Shown piece by piece: positions 41,056 through 51,205 of a stretch of DNA of 64,000 nucleotides (positions are counted from its first letter, which is position 1; every line of letters begins with the position of its first letter). This DNA comes from Rahnella aceris (GTDB lineage: Bacteria > Pseudomonadota > Gammaproteobacteria > Enterobacterales > Enterobacteriaceae), in NCBI RefSeq assembly GCF_011684115.1, contig NZ_JAADJV010000005.1:186001-250000 (forward strand). The letters run 5' to 3'. Under the pieces are notes generated by a model that was not told the DNA's origin, searched no databases, and saw nothing but the letters and a program-made list of their open reading frames with translations. The translations under genes were made by a program, and so were the position numbers.

Positions 41056-42489
41056 ATGCGTTTTTTACGAATTGTCAGTGGATTAGCATGCGCGTTTGTT
41101 CTGAATACAAATGCGGCTCAGATCGAAAATTACACAGAATATCTGCCTGATGGCACGAATCTGGCGGTGCTGGTACAGAAAATTGGCGCCCCTGCGCCTG
41201 TGATCGATTATCACGGTACCCAGATGGCGCTGCCTGCCAGTACTATGAAGATTCTGACGGCGCTGGCTGCGCTGTTGCAGTTGGGGCCTGATTTCCGTTT
41301 CACCACTACACTCGAAACATCGGGTTCTGTTTCTGACGGAGTTCTCAAGGGAGATCTGGTCGCTCGGTTTTCTGGTGACCCGACCCTGAAACGCCAGAAT
41401 ATTCGGAATATGGTCGCTGTTTTGAAAAAACAGGGCGTCAAAGAAATCACTGGCGATGTGGTCATTAACACTTCCGTGTTTGCAAGTCATGACAAAGCTC
41501 CCGGATGGCCATGGAACGATATCACCCAATGCTTCAGCGCTCCCCCAGCCGCCGCAATTGTCGACAGAAACTGTTTCTCGGTATCTCTCTATAGCGCGCC
41601 TAAACCTGACGAGAACGCGTTTATTCGCGTAGCCTCTTATTATCCAGTGCATATGTTCAGTGAAGTCCGCACGCTGGCAAAAGGCTCTCCGGATGCGCAG
41701 TATTGCGAACTGGATGTCGTCCCGGGTGAATTCAACCGATATACACTCACTGGTTGTCTGACTCAACGCAGCGAGCCTCTGCCACTGGCTTTTGCTATTC
41801 AGGATGGTGCCAGTTATGCCGGTGCGATTCTTAAAGATGAGCTGTTGCAGGCAGATATCCAGATTGACGGCACCCTGAAACGTCAAACCCAGCCGACACC
41901 AGCAGGTACGGTTCTGGCACAAACGCAATCAGTGCCCCTGCATGATTTGCTGCATCAGATGCTTAAGAAATCAGACAACATGATCGCTGATACGGTCTTC
42001 CGTACGATTGGTCATCAGCGTTTTGGTGTGCCGGGAACATGGCGGGCGGGCTCAGACGCGGTTCGTCAGATTTTGCGTCAGAAAGCAGGCGTGGATTTGG
42101 GTAACTCGATTCAGGTTGATGGTTCCGGGCTTTCACGCCATGATTTATTGTCACCGGCCACAATGATGCAGGTGCTGCAATATATCGCCCAGCACGACAA
42201 AGAATTAGATTTTATTTCGATGTTGCCTTTAGCTGGCCATGACGGAACCTTACAGTACCGCGGTGGTCTGCATGAAGCGGGTGTCGACGGCAAAGTATCG
42301 GCAAAAACCGGTTCACTGTCTGGCGTATATAATCTGGCAGGTTTCATCACCACAGCCAGCGGACAGCGTATGGCCTTTGTGCAGTTCCTTTCAGGCTATG
42401 CTGTTCCCCCTGAAGATCAACGTACACGGCGTGCACCGCTGGTGCGCTTTGAAAGCCGTCTCTACAGGGATATCTACCAAAATAATTAA
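41056..42489 (+). CDS. dacB: D-alanyl-D-alanine carboxypeptidase / endopeptidase PBP4
   Basis: Periplasmic penicillin-binding protein 4, which trims pentapeptides and cleaves D-Ala-DAP cross-links. 477 residues as in E. coli. A signal peptide (about 1-20, ending NTNA-AQ) precedes the catalytic SxxK motif Ser62-Thr-Met-Lys65; SDN (KKSDNMIAD) and KTG (VSAKTGSLSG) follow in order. A large inserted domain lies between SxxK and SxN as in this class. It is divergent from greA and followed 20 bases later by pmrA. Confidence 0.98.
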   Translation: MRFLRIVSGLACAFVLNTNAAQIENYTEYLPDGTNLAVLVQKIGAPAPVIDYHGTQMALPASTMKILTALAALLQLGPDFRFTTTLETSGSVSDGVLKGDLVARFSGDPTLKRQNIRNMVAVLKKQGVKEITGDVVINTSVFASHDKAPGWPWNDITQCFSAPPAAAIVDRNCFSVSLYSAPKPDENAFIRVASYYPVHMFSEVRTLAKGSPDAQYCELDVVPGEFNRYTLTGCLTQRSEPLPLAFAIQDGASYAGAILKDELLQADIQIDGTLKRQTQPTPAGTVLAQTQSVPLHDLLHQMLKKSDNMIADTVFRTIGHQRFGVPGTWRAGSDAVRQILRQKAGVDLGNSIQVDGSGLSRHDLLSPATMMQVLQYIAQHDKELDFISMLPLAGHDGTLQYRGGLHEAGVDGKVSAKTGSLSGVYNLAGFITTASGQRMAFVQFLSGYAVPPEDQRTRRAPLVRFESRLYRDIYQNN

Positions 42490-42509
42490 CCACGGAGAAG
42501 TGCCAGACG

Positions 42510-43172
42510 ATGAAACTGCTGATAGTTGAAGATGATGAACTTTTACGGCAGGGATTAACGCTGGCACTTACCAGTGAAAATTATGCCTGCGACTGCGCGT
42601 CAACCGCGGCCGAGGCGCAGAGTCTGATCCAAACCAGTCAGTACAGTCTGGTGATCCTGGACTTAGGATTGCCAGACAAAGATGGCGCAACGCTGCTGCG
42701 CCAGTGGCGACGTCAAAGTATTTCCCTGCCCGTGTTGATTCTTACTGCCCGCGATGCCCTTGAAGACCGCGTCGATGGCCTTGATGCCGGTGCCGATGAC
42801 TATCTGATTAAACCCTTTGCCCTAGTCGAATTACAGGCCCGTGTCCGCGCCCTGATCCGCCGTTATCAGGGGCAGAGTGACAACCAGATTTCCGTCGGCA
42901 ACCTGAAAATCAATCTCTCCTCTCAGCAGGCTTATCTCAATGATGCGCCGGTAGAGGTCACGCCCAAAGAGTTCGCGATTTTGTCACGACTGATGATGCG
43001 TGCCGGGCAGACTGTAAACCGCGAGTTGCTCCAGCAAGATCTCTATACCTGGCAGGATGATTTAGGCTCCAATACGCTTGAGGTACATGTTCATAATCTG
43101 CGCCGCAAATTGGGTAAAGAAGTCATCAGAACTGTACGTGGTATCGGCTACAGGCTGGAAATAATCGTATGA
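42510..43172 (+). CDS. pmrA: response regulator PmrA (BasR)
   Basis: OmpR/PhoB-family response regulator that controls lipid A modification genes and polymyxin resistance in Enterobacterales. 220 residues. Receiver domain with Asp51 as phosphoacceptor (VILDLGLPDKDG), acidic pair EDDE near the start and Lys in YLIKPFAL; the winged helix (about 125-218) has VTPKEFAILSRLMMRAGQTVNRELL and TLEVHVHNLRRKLG. It starts shortly after dacB, as in Yersinia, and overlaps pmrB by 4 bases, so dacB-pmrA-pmrB may be partly co-transcribed. Function is assigned by similarity. Confidence 0.92.
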   Translation: MKLLIVEDDELLRQGLTLALTSENYACDCASTAAEAQSLIQTSQYSLVILDLGLPDKDGATLLRQWRRQSISLPVLILTARDALEDRVDGLDAGADDYLIKPFALVELQARVRALIRRYQGQSDNQISVGNLKINLSSQQAYLNDAPVEVTPKEFAILSRLMMRAGQTVNRELLQQDLYTWQDDLGSNTLEVHVHNLRRKLGKEVIRTVRGIGYRLEIIV

Positions 43173-44260
43173 CCAGTATGCGCCGCCGCCTTCTGGTTAT
43201 GCTGGCTCTGATCCTGTTCGTGACTCAGCTCATCAGTATTTTCTGGCTCTGGCACGAGAGCCAGGAACAAATTAACCTGCTGGTCAATGACACCCTGTCA
43301 GCCAAAGTCCGTAACGCACACGTTGAGAAAGAAATTGCAGAAGCCATTGCTTCACTGATTGCCCCTTCCTTACTCATGATGAGTATTACTCTGGTACTGT
43401 CCTTTTGGGCCATCAGCTGGATTATCCGGCCTCTTAACCAGTTACAAAAACGACTGGAGACCCGTTCAGCCGATAACCTCTCTCCCCTGCCACTCAACAG
43501 CGAAACCAGGGAGATTGTGGCCGTGACGAATGCATTGAATCAGCTTTTCTCTCGTCTCTCCAGCACCATTCAGCAGGAACGATTGTTCACTGCGGATGCG
43601 GCTCATGAGTTGCGCACTCCACTGGCAGGCGTCCGGTTGCATCTGGAAATAATGCGCAAAAAAGGCGTAGAAGGCAGCGATACTCTGATAAGCCGCATCG
43701 ACCAGTTAATGCATACCATAGAGCAGTTACTTATGCTTGCCCGCGCCGGACAGAATTTTGCCAAAGGCGAATATCAGCAGGTTGACCTGATCAGTAACGT
43801 CGTTGAGCCGCTCAGAGAAGAGCTGTGTGAAATGCTCAGTGAACGCGGTCAAAACTTGAAAATACACCTGCCGCCTCGTGCTGAAATTCAGGGGGATGCT
43901 GTGCTGCTACGTTTAATGGTACGCAATCTGGTCGAAAATGCTTACCGCTACGGGCCTGAAAATAGCGACATCGGCATCACAATTGCACCGCAAGACAACG
44001 GATTCCTGATAAAGATAGACGATGCCGGTCCGGGTATTGATGAAACGAAGGCCAGTGAACTGACACAGGCTTTTAAGCGCGTCGACCAACGTTATGGAGG
44101 CAGCGGCCTGGGCTTAAATATTGTGGTGCGGATTGCGCACCTGCATGGCGGTACGCTGATATTGCGAAATCGCCCCGGCAACACTGGCCTCAGCGCACAA
44201 TGCTGGCTACCGGATGTTGCATTACAAAGCTCGCTGACACTTTCACCAGACACCCGTTAA
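43169..44260 (+). CDS. pmrB: sensor histidine kinase PmrB (BasS)
   Basis: Inner-membrane sensor kinase, 363 residues. Two membrane segments (about 9-27 and 65-87) enclose a short periplasmic loop of about 35 residues with several Glu (VEKEIAEAI), reminiscent of the Fe3+-sensing ExxE motifs of Salmonella PmrB. HAMP-like linker, H-box with His146 (DAAHELRTPLAG), N-box NLVENAYRYG, and G-boxes DAGPGI and GGSGLGL. It forms a pair with pmrA and is followed by a shared terminator with obgE. Confidence 0.92.
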   Translation: MTSMRRRLLVMLALILFVTQLISIFWLWHESQEQINLLVNDTLSAKVRNAHVEKEIAEAIASLIAPSLLMMSITLVLSFWAISWIIRPLNQLQKRLETRSADNLSPLPLNSETREIVAVTNALNQLFSRLSSTIQQERLFTADAAHELRTPLAGVRLHLEIMRKKGVEGSDTLISRIDQLMHTIEQLLMLARAGQNFAKGEYQQVDLISNVVEPLREELCEMLSERGQNLKIHLPPRAEIQGDAVLLRLMVRNLVENAYRYGPENSDIGITIAPQDNGFLIKIDDAGPGIDETKASELTQAFKRVDQRYGGSGLGLNIVVRIAHLHGGTLILRNRPGNTGLSAQCWLPDVALQSSLTLSPDTR

Positions 44261-44289
44261 TACGCGCTCCGATTAACACGCGATCAAAA

Positions 44290-44320
44290 AGAAAAAGGCT
44301 GCCAATGGCAGCCTTTCTTT
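44290..44320. terminator. bidirectional terminator pmrB / obgE
   Basis: Perfect stem AAAGGCTGCC/GGCAGCCTTT with loop AAT, flanked by A on the left and TCTTTC on the right, between convergent genes. Confidence 0.87.
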
Positions 44321-44346
44321 CAGCGATGAAACGCTAATACACGGGA

Positions 44347-45537
<1,191 letters not shown>

Positions 45538-45552
45538 TCATTCGCCGGGCAG

Positions 45553-46509
45553 CTAAAGTTTAGCTACCAGGTTTTGCTCTGTCCGACGTGGCCACCATCG
45601 ATGGCCAATTGCGGAAAACATTGCACCCGCCACCACCACAAATGCTCCCAGATAACCAATAAAATTAAGTACTGGTGCAGCAAAAAAGTCAGGCCAGGCA
45701 AGTGCCAATAAATCTGAAAATAGCAGGGTAAACAGCGGCGTGAGTGTCACTAATGCACTTACCTGAGCTGCCTGCCATCTCGCCATCGCTTCCGCTAAGG
45801 CGCCATATCCTACCAAGGTATTCGCGCCGCAAAACAACAGGCAGGCAAACTGCCAGCCGCTGAGCTGTGAAAGCACCGCAGGGCTGGCCAGCGGGAGCAA
45901 TGCGATAGAACATAAAGTGTACAGCAAAAAAAGGATTTGCGGTGAAGCCAGTTGACGCAGTAAAACCTTTTGCGCCACACCGTATATCACCCAAACTGTT
46001 GCTGCCCCGACGCCAAAAATCACACCCAAAGTGTAATCCGTCAGACGGGTGAAAATCTCAATCAGACTGGTATTGAAAAACAATATCAGCCCAAAAATTA
46101 ACATACTGGCGCCAATAACCTGCGTAACGCGCATCCTTTCTTTTAGGATGATTACGCTGGCCACCATCATACCGACCGGAGAAAGCTGTCCGATAACCTG
46201 AGAAGCCGTCGGGCTAAGAAATTGCAAAGAAGAACTAAAAAGAACAAAGTTTCCCAGTAATCCACAAGTTGCAATCAGCACTAAAACCAGCCAACGCGGT
46301 CGCCTGAAAATCGCTCTCGGAGGCAGCCTTCGCCTCATGGCCAAAATGCAACCCAGCACAACGGCCGCCATCGAAAACCGATACCAAACCACAGTAAAGG
46401 GATCCATCACCACCAGAACCTGCTTCATGGCGATAGGCAAAGAGCCCCAGCTCATGGCAGTAATCAGCGCCAACAGAATCCCGACAGGTGCCTGTGATTT
46501 CGTATCCAT
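45553..46509 (-). CDS. yhbE: EamA/DMT family transporter YhbE
   Basis: Predicted inner-membrane drug/metabolite exporter with ten membrane segments in two EamA repeats, 318 residues (E. coli YhbE 321). Typical pieces are GILLALITAMSWGSLPIAMKQ in the first helix and SPTASQVIGQLSPVGMMVASVIILKERM at the end of the first repeat. Substrate unknown. It lies between the rpmA terminator and obgE, as in E. coli. Confidence 0.93.
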   Translation of the reverse strand: MDTKSQAPVGILLALITAMSWGSLPIAMKQVLVVMDPFTVVWYRFSMAAVVLGCILAMRRRLPPRAIFRRPRWLVLVLIATCGLLGNFVLFSSSLQFLSPTASQVIGQLSPVGMMVASVIILKERMRVTQVIGASMLIFGLILFFNTSLIEIFTRLTDYTLGVIFGVGAATVWVIYGVAQKVLLRQLASPQILFLLYTLCSIALLPLASPAVLSQLSGWQFACLLFCGANTLVGYGALAEAMARWQAAQVSALVTLTPLFTLLFSDLLALAWPDFFAAPVLNFIGYLGAFVVVAGAMFSAIGHRWWPRRTEQNLVAKL

Positions 46510-46537
46510 ATCCCGCCAGAATGGGCTAACCAGAATG

Positions 46538-46570
46538 TAAAAAGCCCCGCAACGAATTGCGGGGCTTACA
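46538..46570 (-). terminator. terminator after rpmA
   Basis: AAGCCCCGCAA pairs with TTGCGGGGCTT around CGAA and is followed on the minus strand by TTTTAC, 27 bases after the rpmA stop. yhbE and obgE are thus reached by read-through or their own promoter. Confidence 0.85.
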
Positions 46571-46594
46571 TCTATTTACTAAGACGCGAAAAAC

Positions 46595-46864
<270 letters not shown>

Positions 46865-46870
46865 CTAATC

Positions 46871-47182
46871 TTAAGCGCTGATGCCGGTGATTTTAACGTC
46901 AGTGAACCACTGACGGTGGCCCTGCTGCTTACGATAGTGTTTACGACGACGAAACTTAACGATTTTGACCTTTTCGCCACGACCGTGAGCAACGACTTCA
47001 GCTTTGATTACACCGCCAGCCACTAAAGGCAGACCGATGTTGATTTCTTCACCGTTTGCAATCATCAGAACCTGATCGAACTCGATAGCTTCGCCAGTTG
47101 CAACGTCCAGCTTCTCCAGACGGATAGTCTGTCCTTCGCTGACACGGTGTTGTTTACCACCACTTTGGAAAACCGCGTACAT
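46871..47182 (-). CDS. rplU: 50S ribosomal protein L21
   Basis: Early-assembly 23S rRNA-binding protein, 103 residues as in E. coli. The ATG at 47182 gives [14 protein letters not shown]; an open frame reaches nine codons further without homology. [19 protein letters not shown] is the conserved rRNA-binding part. Divergent from ispB across 259 bases, which carry both promoters. Confidence 0.98.
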   Translation of the reverse strand: MYAVFQSGGKQHRVSEGQTIRLEKLDVATGEAIEFDQVLMIANGEEINIGLPLVAGGVIKAEVVAHGRGEKVKIVKFRRRKHYRKQQGHRQWFTDVKITGISA

Positions 47183-47441
47183 ATAAAACTCCGCTTTCCG
47201 CGCACTCAACTTTGTATAGTCCAGAGGGCGCTATAAATATTCACAATAGGGCGCGAATTCTACGCAAAAAATCAGCATAAGACAAGTGTACAATGACGAC
47301 AAAAGAAGAAAAAAAGCGCAGTTCTTCCGATATCATTTATCTACACTGTTTTTCAAGTACAATCCCCTTTACAGTTAGCGCCATGTGCCAATGTGAGCCA
47401 GACCTCATTGCGGTGAAGAGAACAACAGCTGAAAAAACACA

Positions 47442-48413
47442 ATGAACCTAGAACAGATTATTGATCTTACCCAGGACGACATGGCTGCAGTCAATGCATC
47501 CATCCTTGAACAGTTGAATTCAGAGGTTTCTCTCATCAATCAACTGGGATATTACATCATCAGTGGCGGCGGCAAACGTATCCGCCCGATGATAGCAGTA
47601 CTGGCAGCCAAAGCACTATCCTACCGGGGCGATAAACACATCAAAGTCGCTGCTCTGATTGAGTTTATTCATACCGCCACACTGTTACATGACGATGTGG
47701 TTGACGAATCAGATATGCGTCGGGGAAAGGCCACTGCGAACGCCGCATTTGGCAACGCCGCCAGCGTATTGGTCGGCGATTTTATCTACACCCGCGCATT
47801 TCAAATGATGACAGATCTTGAATCGCTTCCTGTTCTGGCTCTGATGGCAAAAGCGGTGAATGTGATTGCAGAAGGCGAAGTGCAGCAACTGATTAATTGC
47901 AATGATCCTGACATCACAGAAGCCAGTTACATGCAGGTGATTTACAGCAAAACTGCGCGTCTTTTTGAAGCCGCGTCGCAAGCCTCTGCCATGCTGGCGG
48001 GCGGAAACAATGAGCAGATTACAGCTTTGCAAGATTATGGTCGTTATCTGGGCACCGCTTTCCAGCTGATTGATGATTTGCTCGATTACGATGCTGATGG
48101 CGAAACGCTGGGCAAAAACACTGGCGATGACCTTGATGAAGGAAAACCGACGTTGCCCCTTCTGCATGCGATGCAGCACGGTGATGCCGAACAATCCGCT
48201 ATGATCCGCAAAGCTATCGAAGAAGGTAACGGGCGCCATTTATTGGAACCCGTGCTGGCAGCAATGCATCAGTGGGGCTCTCTGGCTTACACCCGCCAGC
48301 GTGCTGAAGAAGAAGCTGATAAAGCCATCCAGGCGCTTCAGGTGCTCCCGGAGTCCGAATATCGCTCTGCGCTTGAAGGCCTCGCGCATATGTCTGTAAA
48401 ACGCGATTTCTGA
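47442..48413 (+). CDS. ispB: octaprenyl diphosphate synthase
   Basis: Adds isopentenyl units to farnesyl diphosphate to make the C40 tail of ubiquinone and menaquinone. 323 residues as in E. coli. The two Asp-rich motifs of trans-prenyltransferases are LLHDDVVDESDMRRG (about 84-98) and LIDDLLDYD (about 211-219). It is transcribed away from rplU and ends in a strong hairpin. Confidence 0.98.
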   Translation: MNLEQIIDLTQDDMAAVNASILEQLNSEVSLINQLGYYIISGGGKRIRPMIAVLAAKALSYRGDKHIKVAALIEFIHTATLLHDDVVDESDMRRGKATANAAFGNAASVLVGDFIYTRAFQMMTDLESLPVLALMAKAVNVIAEGEVQQLINCNDPDITEASYMQVIYSKTARLFEAASQASAMLAGGNNEQITALQDYGRYLGTAFQLIDDLLDYDADGETLGKNTGDDLDEGKPTLPLLHAMQHGDAEQSAMIRKAIEEGNGRHLLEPVLAAMHQWGSLAYTRQRAEEEADKAIQALQVLPESEYRSALEGLAHMSVKRDF

Positions 48414-48417
48414 TATT

Positions 48418-48462
48418 TGCCTGTCGTACCTGCCGGAATAAAGCAGGCGCGACAGGCATTAT
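48418..48462 (+). terminator. terminator after ispB
   Basis: TGCCTGTCG pairs with CGACAGGCA and, inside it, CCTGC with GCAGG, leaving a 9-base loop; TTATTG follows. It lies 5 bases after the ispB stop. Confidence 0.75.
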
Positions 48463-48466
48463 TGCG

Positions 48467-48826
48467 CTAGTTTTTTTCAGGCTCACGTAATCTGTTGAGC
48501 AACTCAGATATCCCTTCCCTCACAATGAATGAGATCATCGTTTCACGTTCAGGTTCTCTCAGTTGCTTATAACTTTCGATCCAGATCGCCAGTGGGTCCT
48601 GATGTGACGTATACACATATTCAGCAGAACGCTCATTCATCGATAAACTGGCGGCGGCATTACCGGGCAAGCTGTCGATGTGATATTCCACTGCACGTCC
48701 CTGAACGCCCAGCCTGCGGCGTTTAATCCAGCACAATCTGCGAGCCATCCCATGCACACCTTGGGTTGACGTCGGCAGTCCTTCTTTTCCGGTCAGTTCC
48801 TTTGCTGCAAACCACTCTTTTTTCAT
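48467..48826 (-). CDS. Mu repressor-type HTH DNA-binding protein
   Basis: 119-residue protein with an N-terminal Mu-type winged helix (about 1-60). The order W..KEL...GLPTSTQGVHGMAR...W.KRRRLGVQGRAVEYHIDSLP matches the DNA-binding domain of the phage Mu c repressor (W..QEI...GMPGSVAGVHYRA...W.KRKKEGV.GGKAVEY...SMP). The C-terminal part (REPERETMISFIVREGISELLNRL) is predicted helical and resembles the tails of Mu-like repressors; there is no transposase domain. AAGGAA precedes the ATG. It is divergent from the Ner-like gene sfsB across an AT-rich gap, the same layout as c and ner in Mu. Likely a domesticated phage regulator; target unknown. Confidence 0.78.
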   Translation of the reverse strand: MKKEWFAAKELTGKEGLPTSTQGVHGMARRLCWIKRRRLGVQGRAVEYHIDSLPGNAAASLSMNERSAEYVYTSHQDPLAIWIESYKQLREPERETMISFIVREGISELLNRLREPEKN

Positions 48827-49486
48827 AACATTCCTTGTTTCTTATTAAGTAAGTAAGAAAGATCGTTGTTATACATCCATGAGGGTAATGCTGATATTTT
48901 CTGGTAATGAGCGTTTATATAAAAGGTGGTATTAACATAAGTCATTTAGAAAAACACCTATTTGACAGAAAGAAGATATTCAATTTTTTGGAGTGAGTCT
49001 ATAGATGTATGTAAATGCTTCCATGAATTATGTTTATCAACAGCCGGGTGAACTGATTAAATTTTTTTTCGGAAAGCAGTTTAAATAAAATCTTAAACTA
49101 AAATAAGAGGAAAATTAAAAAAAGCAAATTACAACAAGTAGATAGCCATCTAAAAAAGCAAGAAAAAACGCCTTAAATCATAATTTAAATAACTGAAATT
49201 CAATTAGTTAATTAATCCGATCAATGTATTTGTTCAAAAAAAACACATGCCAGTTACGTTTTCACTTTAAAAACATACAATAATAAAATTATAAACTGAC
49301 ACAAATCACAAAAAGCAAAAGGAATTTACTTGTTTGTCTAAATCAAAATAAGAATGTATTTTCTAAATAAGTAAAATAATGGATTTTAGGAAACATTGAT
49401 ATGGTTTATATGAGTAGCATGAGCAATTTTTAAAAGTATGTTTAATAGCGTATTTATTGAAAATCATTTTTCAGAAGGAAGAGATC
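48827..49486. promoter_or_regulatory. 660-base AT-rich region between the Mu-type regulator and sfsB
   Basis: By eye far richer in A+T than its neighbours, with many A- and T-tracts, so a probable target of H-NS- or IHF-like proteins. It must hold the divergent promoters. Visible pieces: a TAGAT/ATCTA inverted repeat at 49139-49152, two copies of AAAAAGCAAA (near 49117 and 49311), and a 27-codon frame at 49005-49088. No full-length gene is seen. Confidence 0.6.
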
Positions 49487-49759
49487 ATGATGACAAGGAA
49501 TGAAGACTGGCACCAGGCTGATATTATTGCAGCACTGAGAAAGAAGGGCACCACACTCGCAGCAGTATCACGATCAGCAGGCCTGAGCTCTTCGACACTT
49601 TCAAATGCATTATCACGGCCATGGCCAAAAGGAGAATTGCTTATCGCAGGCGCTTTGGGTATCCATCCCTCACTGATCTGGCCTAGCCGGTATTTTGATC
49701 CCAAAACGTTGCAAATCATTGAACGCCGTTGCCGCCCGACCAATGAAACACCGCGTTAA
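49487..49759 (+). CDS. sfsB: Ner-like DNA-binding protein SfsB (Nlp)
   Basis: Small helix-turn-helix protein, 90 residues, homologous to E. coli SfsB/Nlp (92) and through it to the Ner protein of phage Mu and D108. DWHQADIIAALRKKGTTLAAVSRSAGLSSSTLSNALSRPWPKGE contains the HTH; ALGIHPSLIWPSRY is also conserved. The first of two adjacent ATGs is chosen from its spacing to AAGGAAG. In E. coli SfsB activates maltose genes under some conditions; physiological role otherwise unclear. It ends in a terminator shared with mdh. Confidence 0.92.
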   Translation: MMTRNEDWHQADIIAALRKKGTTLAAVSRSAGLSSSTLSNALSRPWPKGELLIAGALGIHPSLIWPSRYFDPKTLQIIERRCRPTNETPR

Positions 49760-49767
49760 GAAAAACA

Positions 49768-49796
49768 AAAGCCGCCCGTTAACCGGCGGCTTTATT
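49768..49796. terminator. bidirectional terminator sfsB / mdh
   Basis: AAAGCCGCC pairs with GGCGGCTTT around an 8-base loop, preceded by A-rich and followed by ATT sequence, between convergent genes. Confidence 0.8.
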
Positions 49797-49802
49797 CAAT
49801 GA

Positions 49803-50741
49803 TCACTTATTAATAAACTGCTCACCAAGCTCGATATCTTTGCGAAGAATATCCAGCATCGAATCCAGCGATTGCTGCTCAAAAGCACTGAGCTGACCGA
49901 TATCGATAAGCTCTGCAATGCCATTTTTACCTAGCAGAACCGGTTGTGCGAAAAATCGCGCATAATCGCCTTTACCTTCAACATAGGCACATTCCACAAC
50001 ATTCTCTTCACCCTGCATCGCCCGCATCAGTGAAAGTCCGAAGCGTGCTGCAGCCTGACCCATTGAAAGCGTGGCAGAACCGCCACCGGCTTTGGCCTCT
50101 ACCACTTCCGTTCCGGCATTCTGAATGCGCTGAGTCAGTGCAACAATTTCGCTTTCAGTGAAAGAGACACCTGGGATCTGAGACAATAAAGGCAGAATCG
50201 TCACACCGGAGTGCCCGCCGATAACTGGCACTTCGATATCTTCAGGTTGCTTACCCTTCAGCTCAGCCACAAAAGTATTGGAGCGGATTGCGTCCAGAGT
50301 CGTTACGCCAAACAGTTTGTTTTTGTCGTAGACGCCCGCATTTTTCAATACTTCAGCCGCAATCGCGACCGTGGTATTTACCGGGTTAGTGATAATACCA
50401 ATGCAGGCTTTCGGGCAGGTACTGGCAACTTGCTGGATCAGATTCCGCACGATCCCGGCATTCACATTAAACAGGTCTGAACGATCCATGCCGGGTTTAC
50501 GTGCCACCCCCGCAGAAATCAGGACGATGTCAGCCCCTTCCAGAGCCGGTTTAGCATCTTCACCACAGAAACCTTTAATTTTGACCGCGGTAGGGATATG
50601 GCTGAGATCGACGGCGACACCCGGAGTGACCGGTGCGATATCATATAATGAGAGTTCGGAACCGGAAGGTAGCTGGGTCTTGAGCAGAAGCGCGAGGGCC
50701 TGACCGATACCACCCGCAGCACCTAGAACTGCAACTTTCAT
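49803..50741 (-). CDS. mdh: malate dehydrogenase
   Basis: NAD-dependent malate dehydrogenase of the TCA cycle, 312 residues as in E. coli. The ATG at 50741 gives [16 protein letters not shown] (NAD-binding GxxGxxG); [23 protein letters not shown] and the catalytic histidine in [13 protein letters not shown] follow. The frame continues 7 codons upstream without homology. A CRP site lies 51-66 bases before the start, consistent with catabolite control known for mdh. Confidence 0.98.
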   Translation of the reverse strand: MKVAVLGAAGGIGQALALLLKTQLPSGSELSLYDIAPVTPGVAVDLSHIPTAVKIKGFCGEDAKPALEGADIVLISAGVARKPGMDRSDLFNVNAGIVRNLIQQVASTCPKACIGIITNPVNTTVAIAAEVLKNAGVYDKNKLFGVTTLDAIRSNTFVAELKGKQPEDIEVPVIGGHSGVTILPLLSQIPGVSFTESEIVALTQRIQNAGTEVVEAKAGGGSATLSMGQAAARFGLSLMRAMQGEENVVECAYVEGKGDYARFFAQPVLLGKNGIAELIDIGQLSAFEQQSLDSMLDILRKDIELGEQFINK

Positions 50742-50789
50742 CCTATACTCCTTTTTTATCATTAACTTATAAGTGTCGTGTAATTAATT

Positions 50790-50809
50790 GGTGTGACCTT
50801 AATCACTTA
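50790..50809 (-). promoter_or_regulatory. CRP-binding site upstream of mdh
   Basis: TGTGA, six bases CCTTAA, then TCACT: nine of ten consensus half-site bases at the correct spacing. It is centred about 58 bases before the mdh ATG. Confidence 0.7.
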
Positions 50810-51142
50810 CGCTGTTAAAAACAATCGCTCACCTGCAGAGAATCTGAGGTTGGTCGTTTAGAAAGTAAAAAAACATCTCTAAGATGACCTTTTTCCGCTT
50901 TTAGTGACTTTTTATCGGAAAGCTTCATCATTAAAAATAGCACCACAAAATAGGCCAGGTTAATAAATGGTTAAATTCGGTCCAATGTGAGAGCTGAATC
51001 GAGATCATCACATTAAATCCCTTGTGCAACACAGTTCACCTGCAATGCACAATTTTGGCATATTCATTAAATTGAGCTTAATACAGCGGCACTTACATTC
51101 CTTGTTCCAAGCTTAATTCATGATTTTTGCAATTAACCTCTG

Positions 51143-51160
51143 TTGCATAAAAATTCAATT
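51143..51160 (+). promoter_or_regulatory. ARG box in the argR promoter
   Basis: TTGCATAAAAATTCAATT is very close to the first ARG box of the E. coli argR promoter (TTGCATAAAAATTCAT). A weaker TGCATAATCA copy begins 21 bases later, the usual distance for a box pair. Autorepression by ArgR with arginine is expected. Located 46-63 bases before the start. Confidence 0.62.
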
Positions 51161-51205
51161 ATCTGCATAATCAGCCCCACTATGATTCAGAGACCAGGGT
51201 GCAAA

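Larger units (their letters stand above)
50742..51205. promoter_or_regulatory. divergent regulatory region mdh / argR
   Basis: 464 bases without a gene. It carries the CRP site near mdh and the ARG box near argR listed separately. In between are AT-rich stretches and an AATGTGA / TCACATT inverted repeat (50984-51014) whose spacing is too wide for one CRP site. Confidence 0.6.

Noticed and set aside
50984..51014. AATGTGA...TCACATT as a second CRP site between mdh and argR
   Set aside because: The half-sites are 17 bases apart instead of six.
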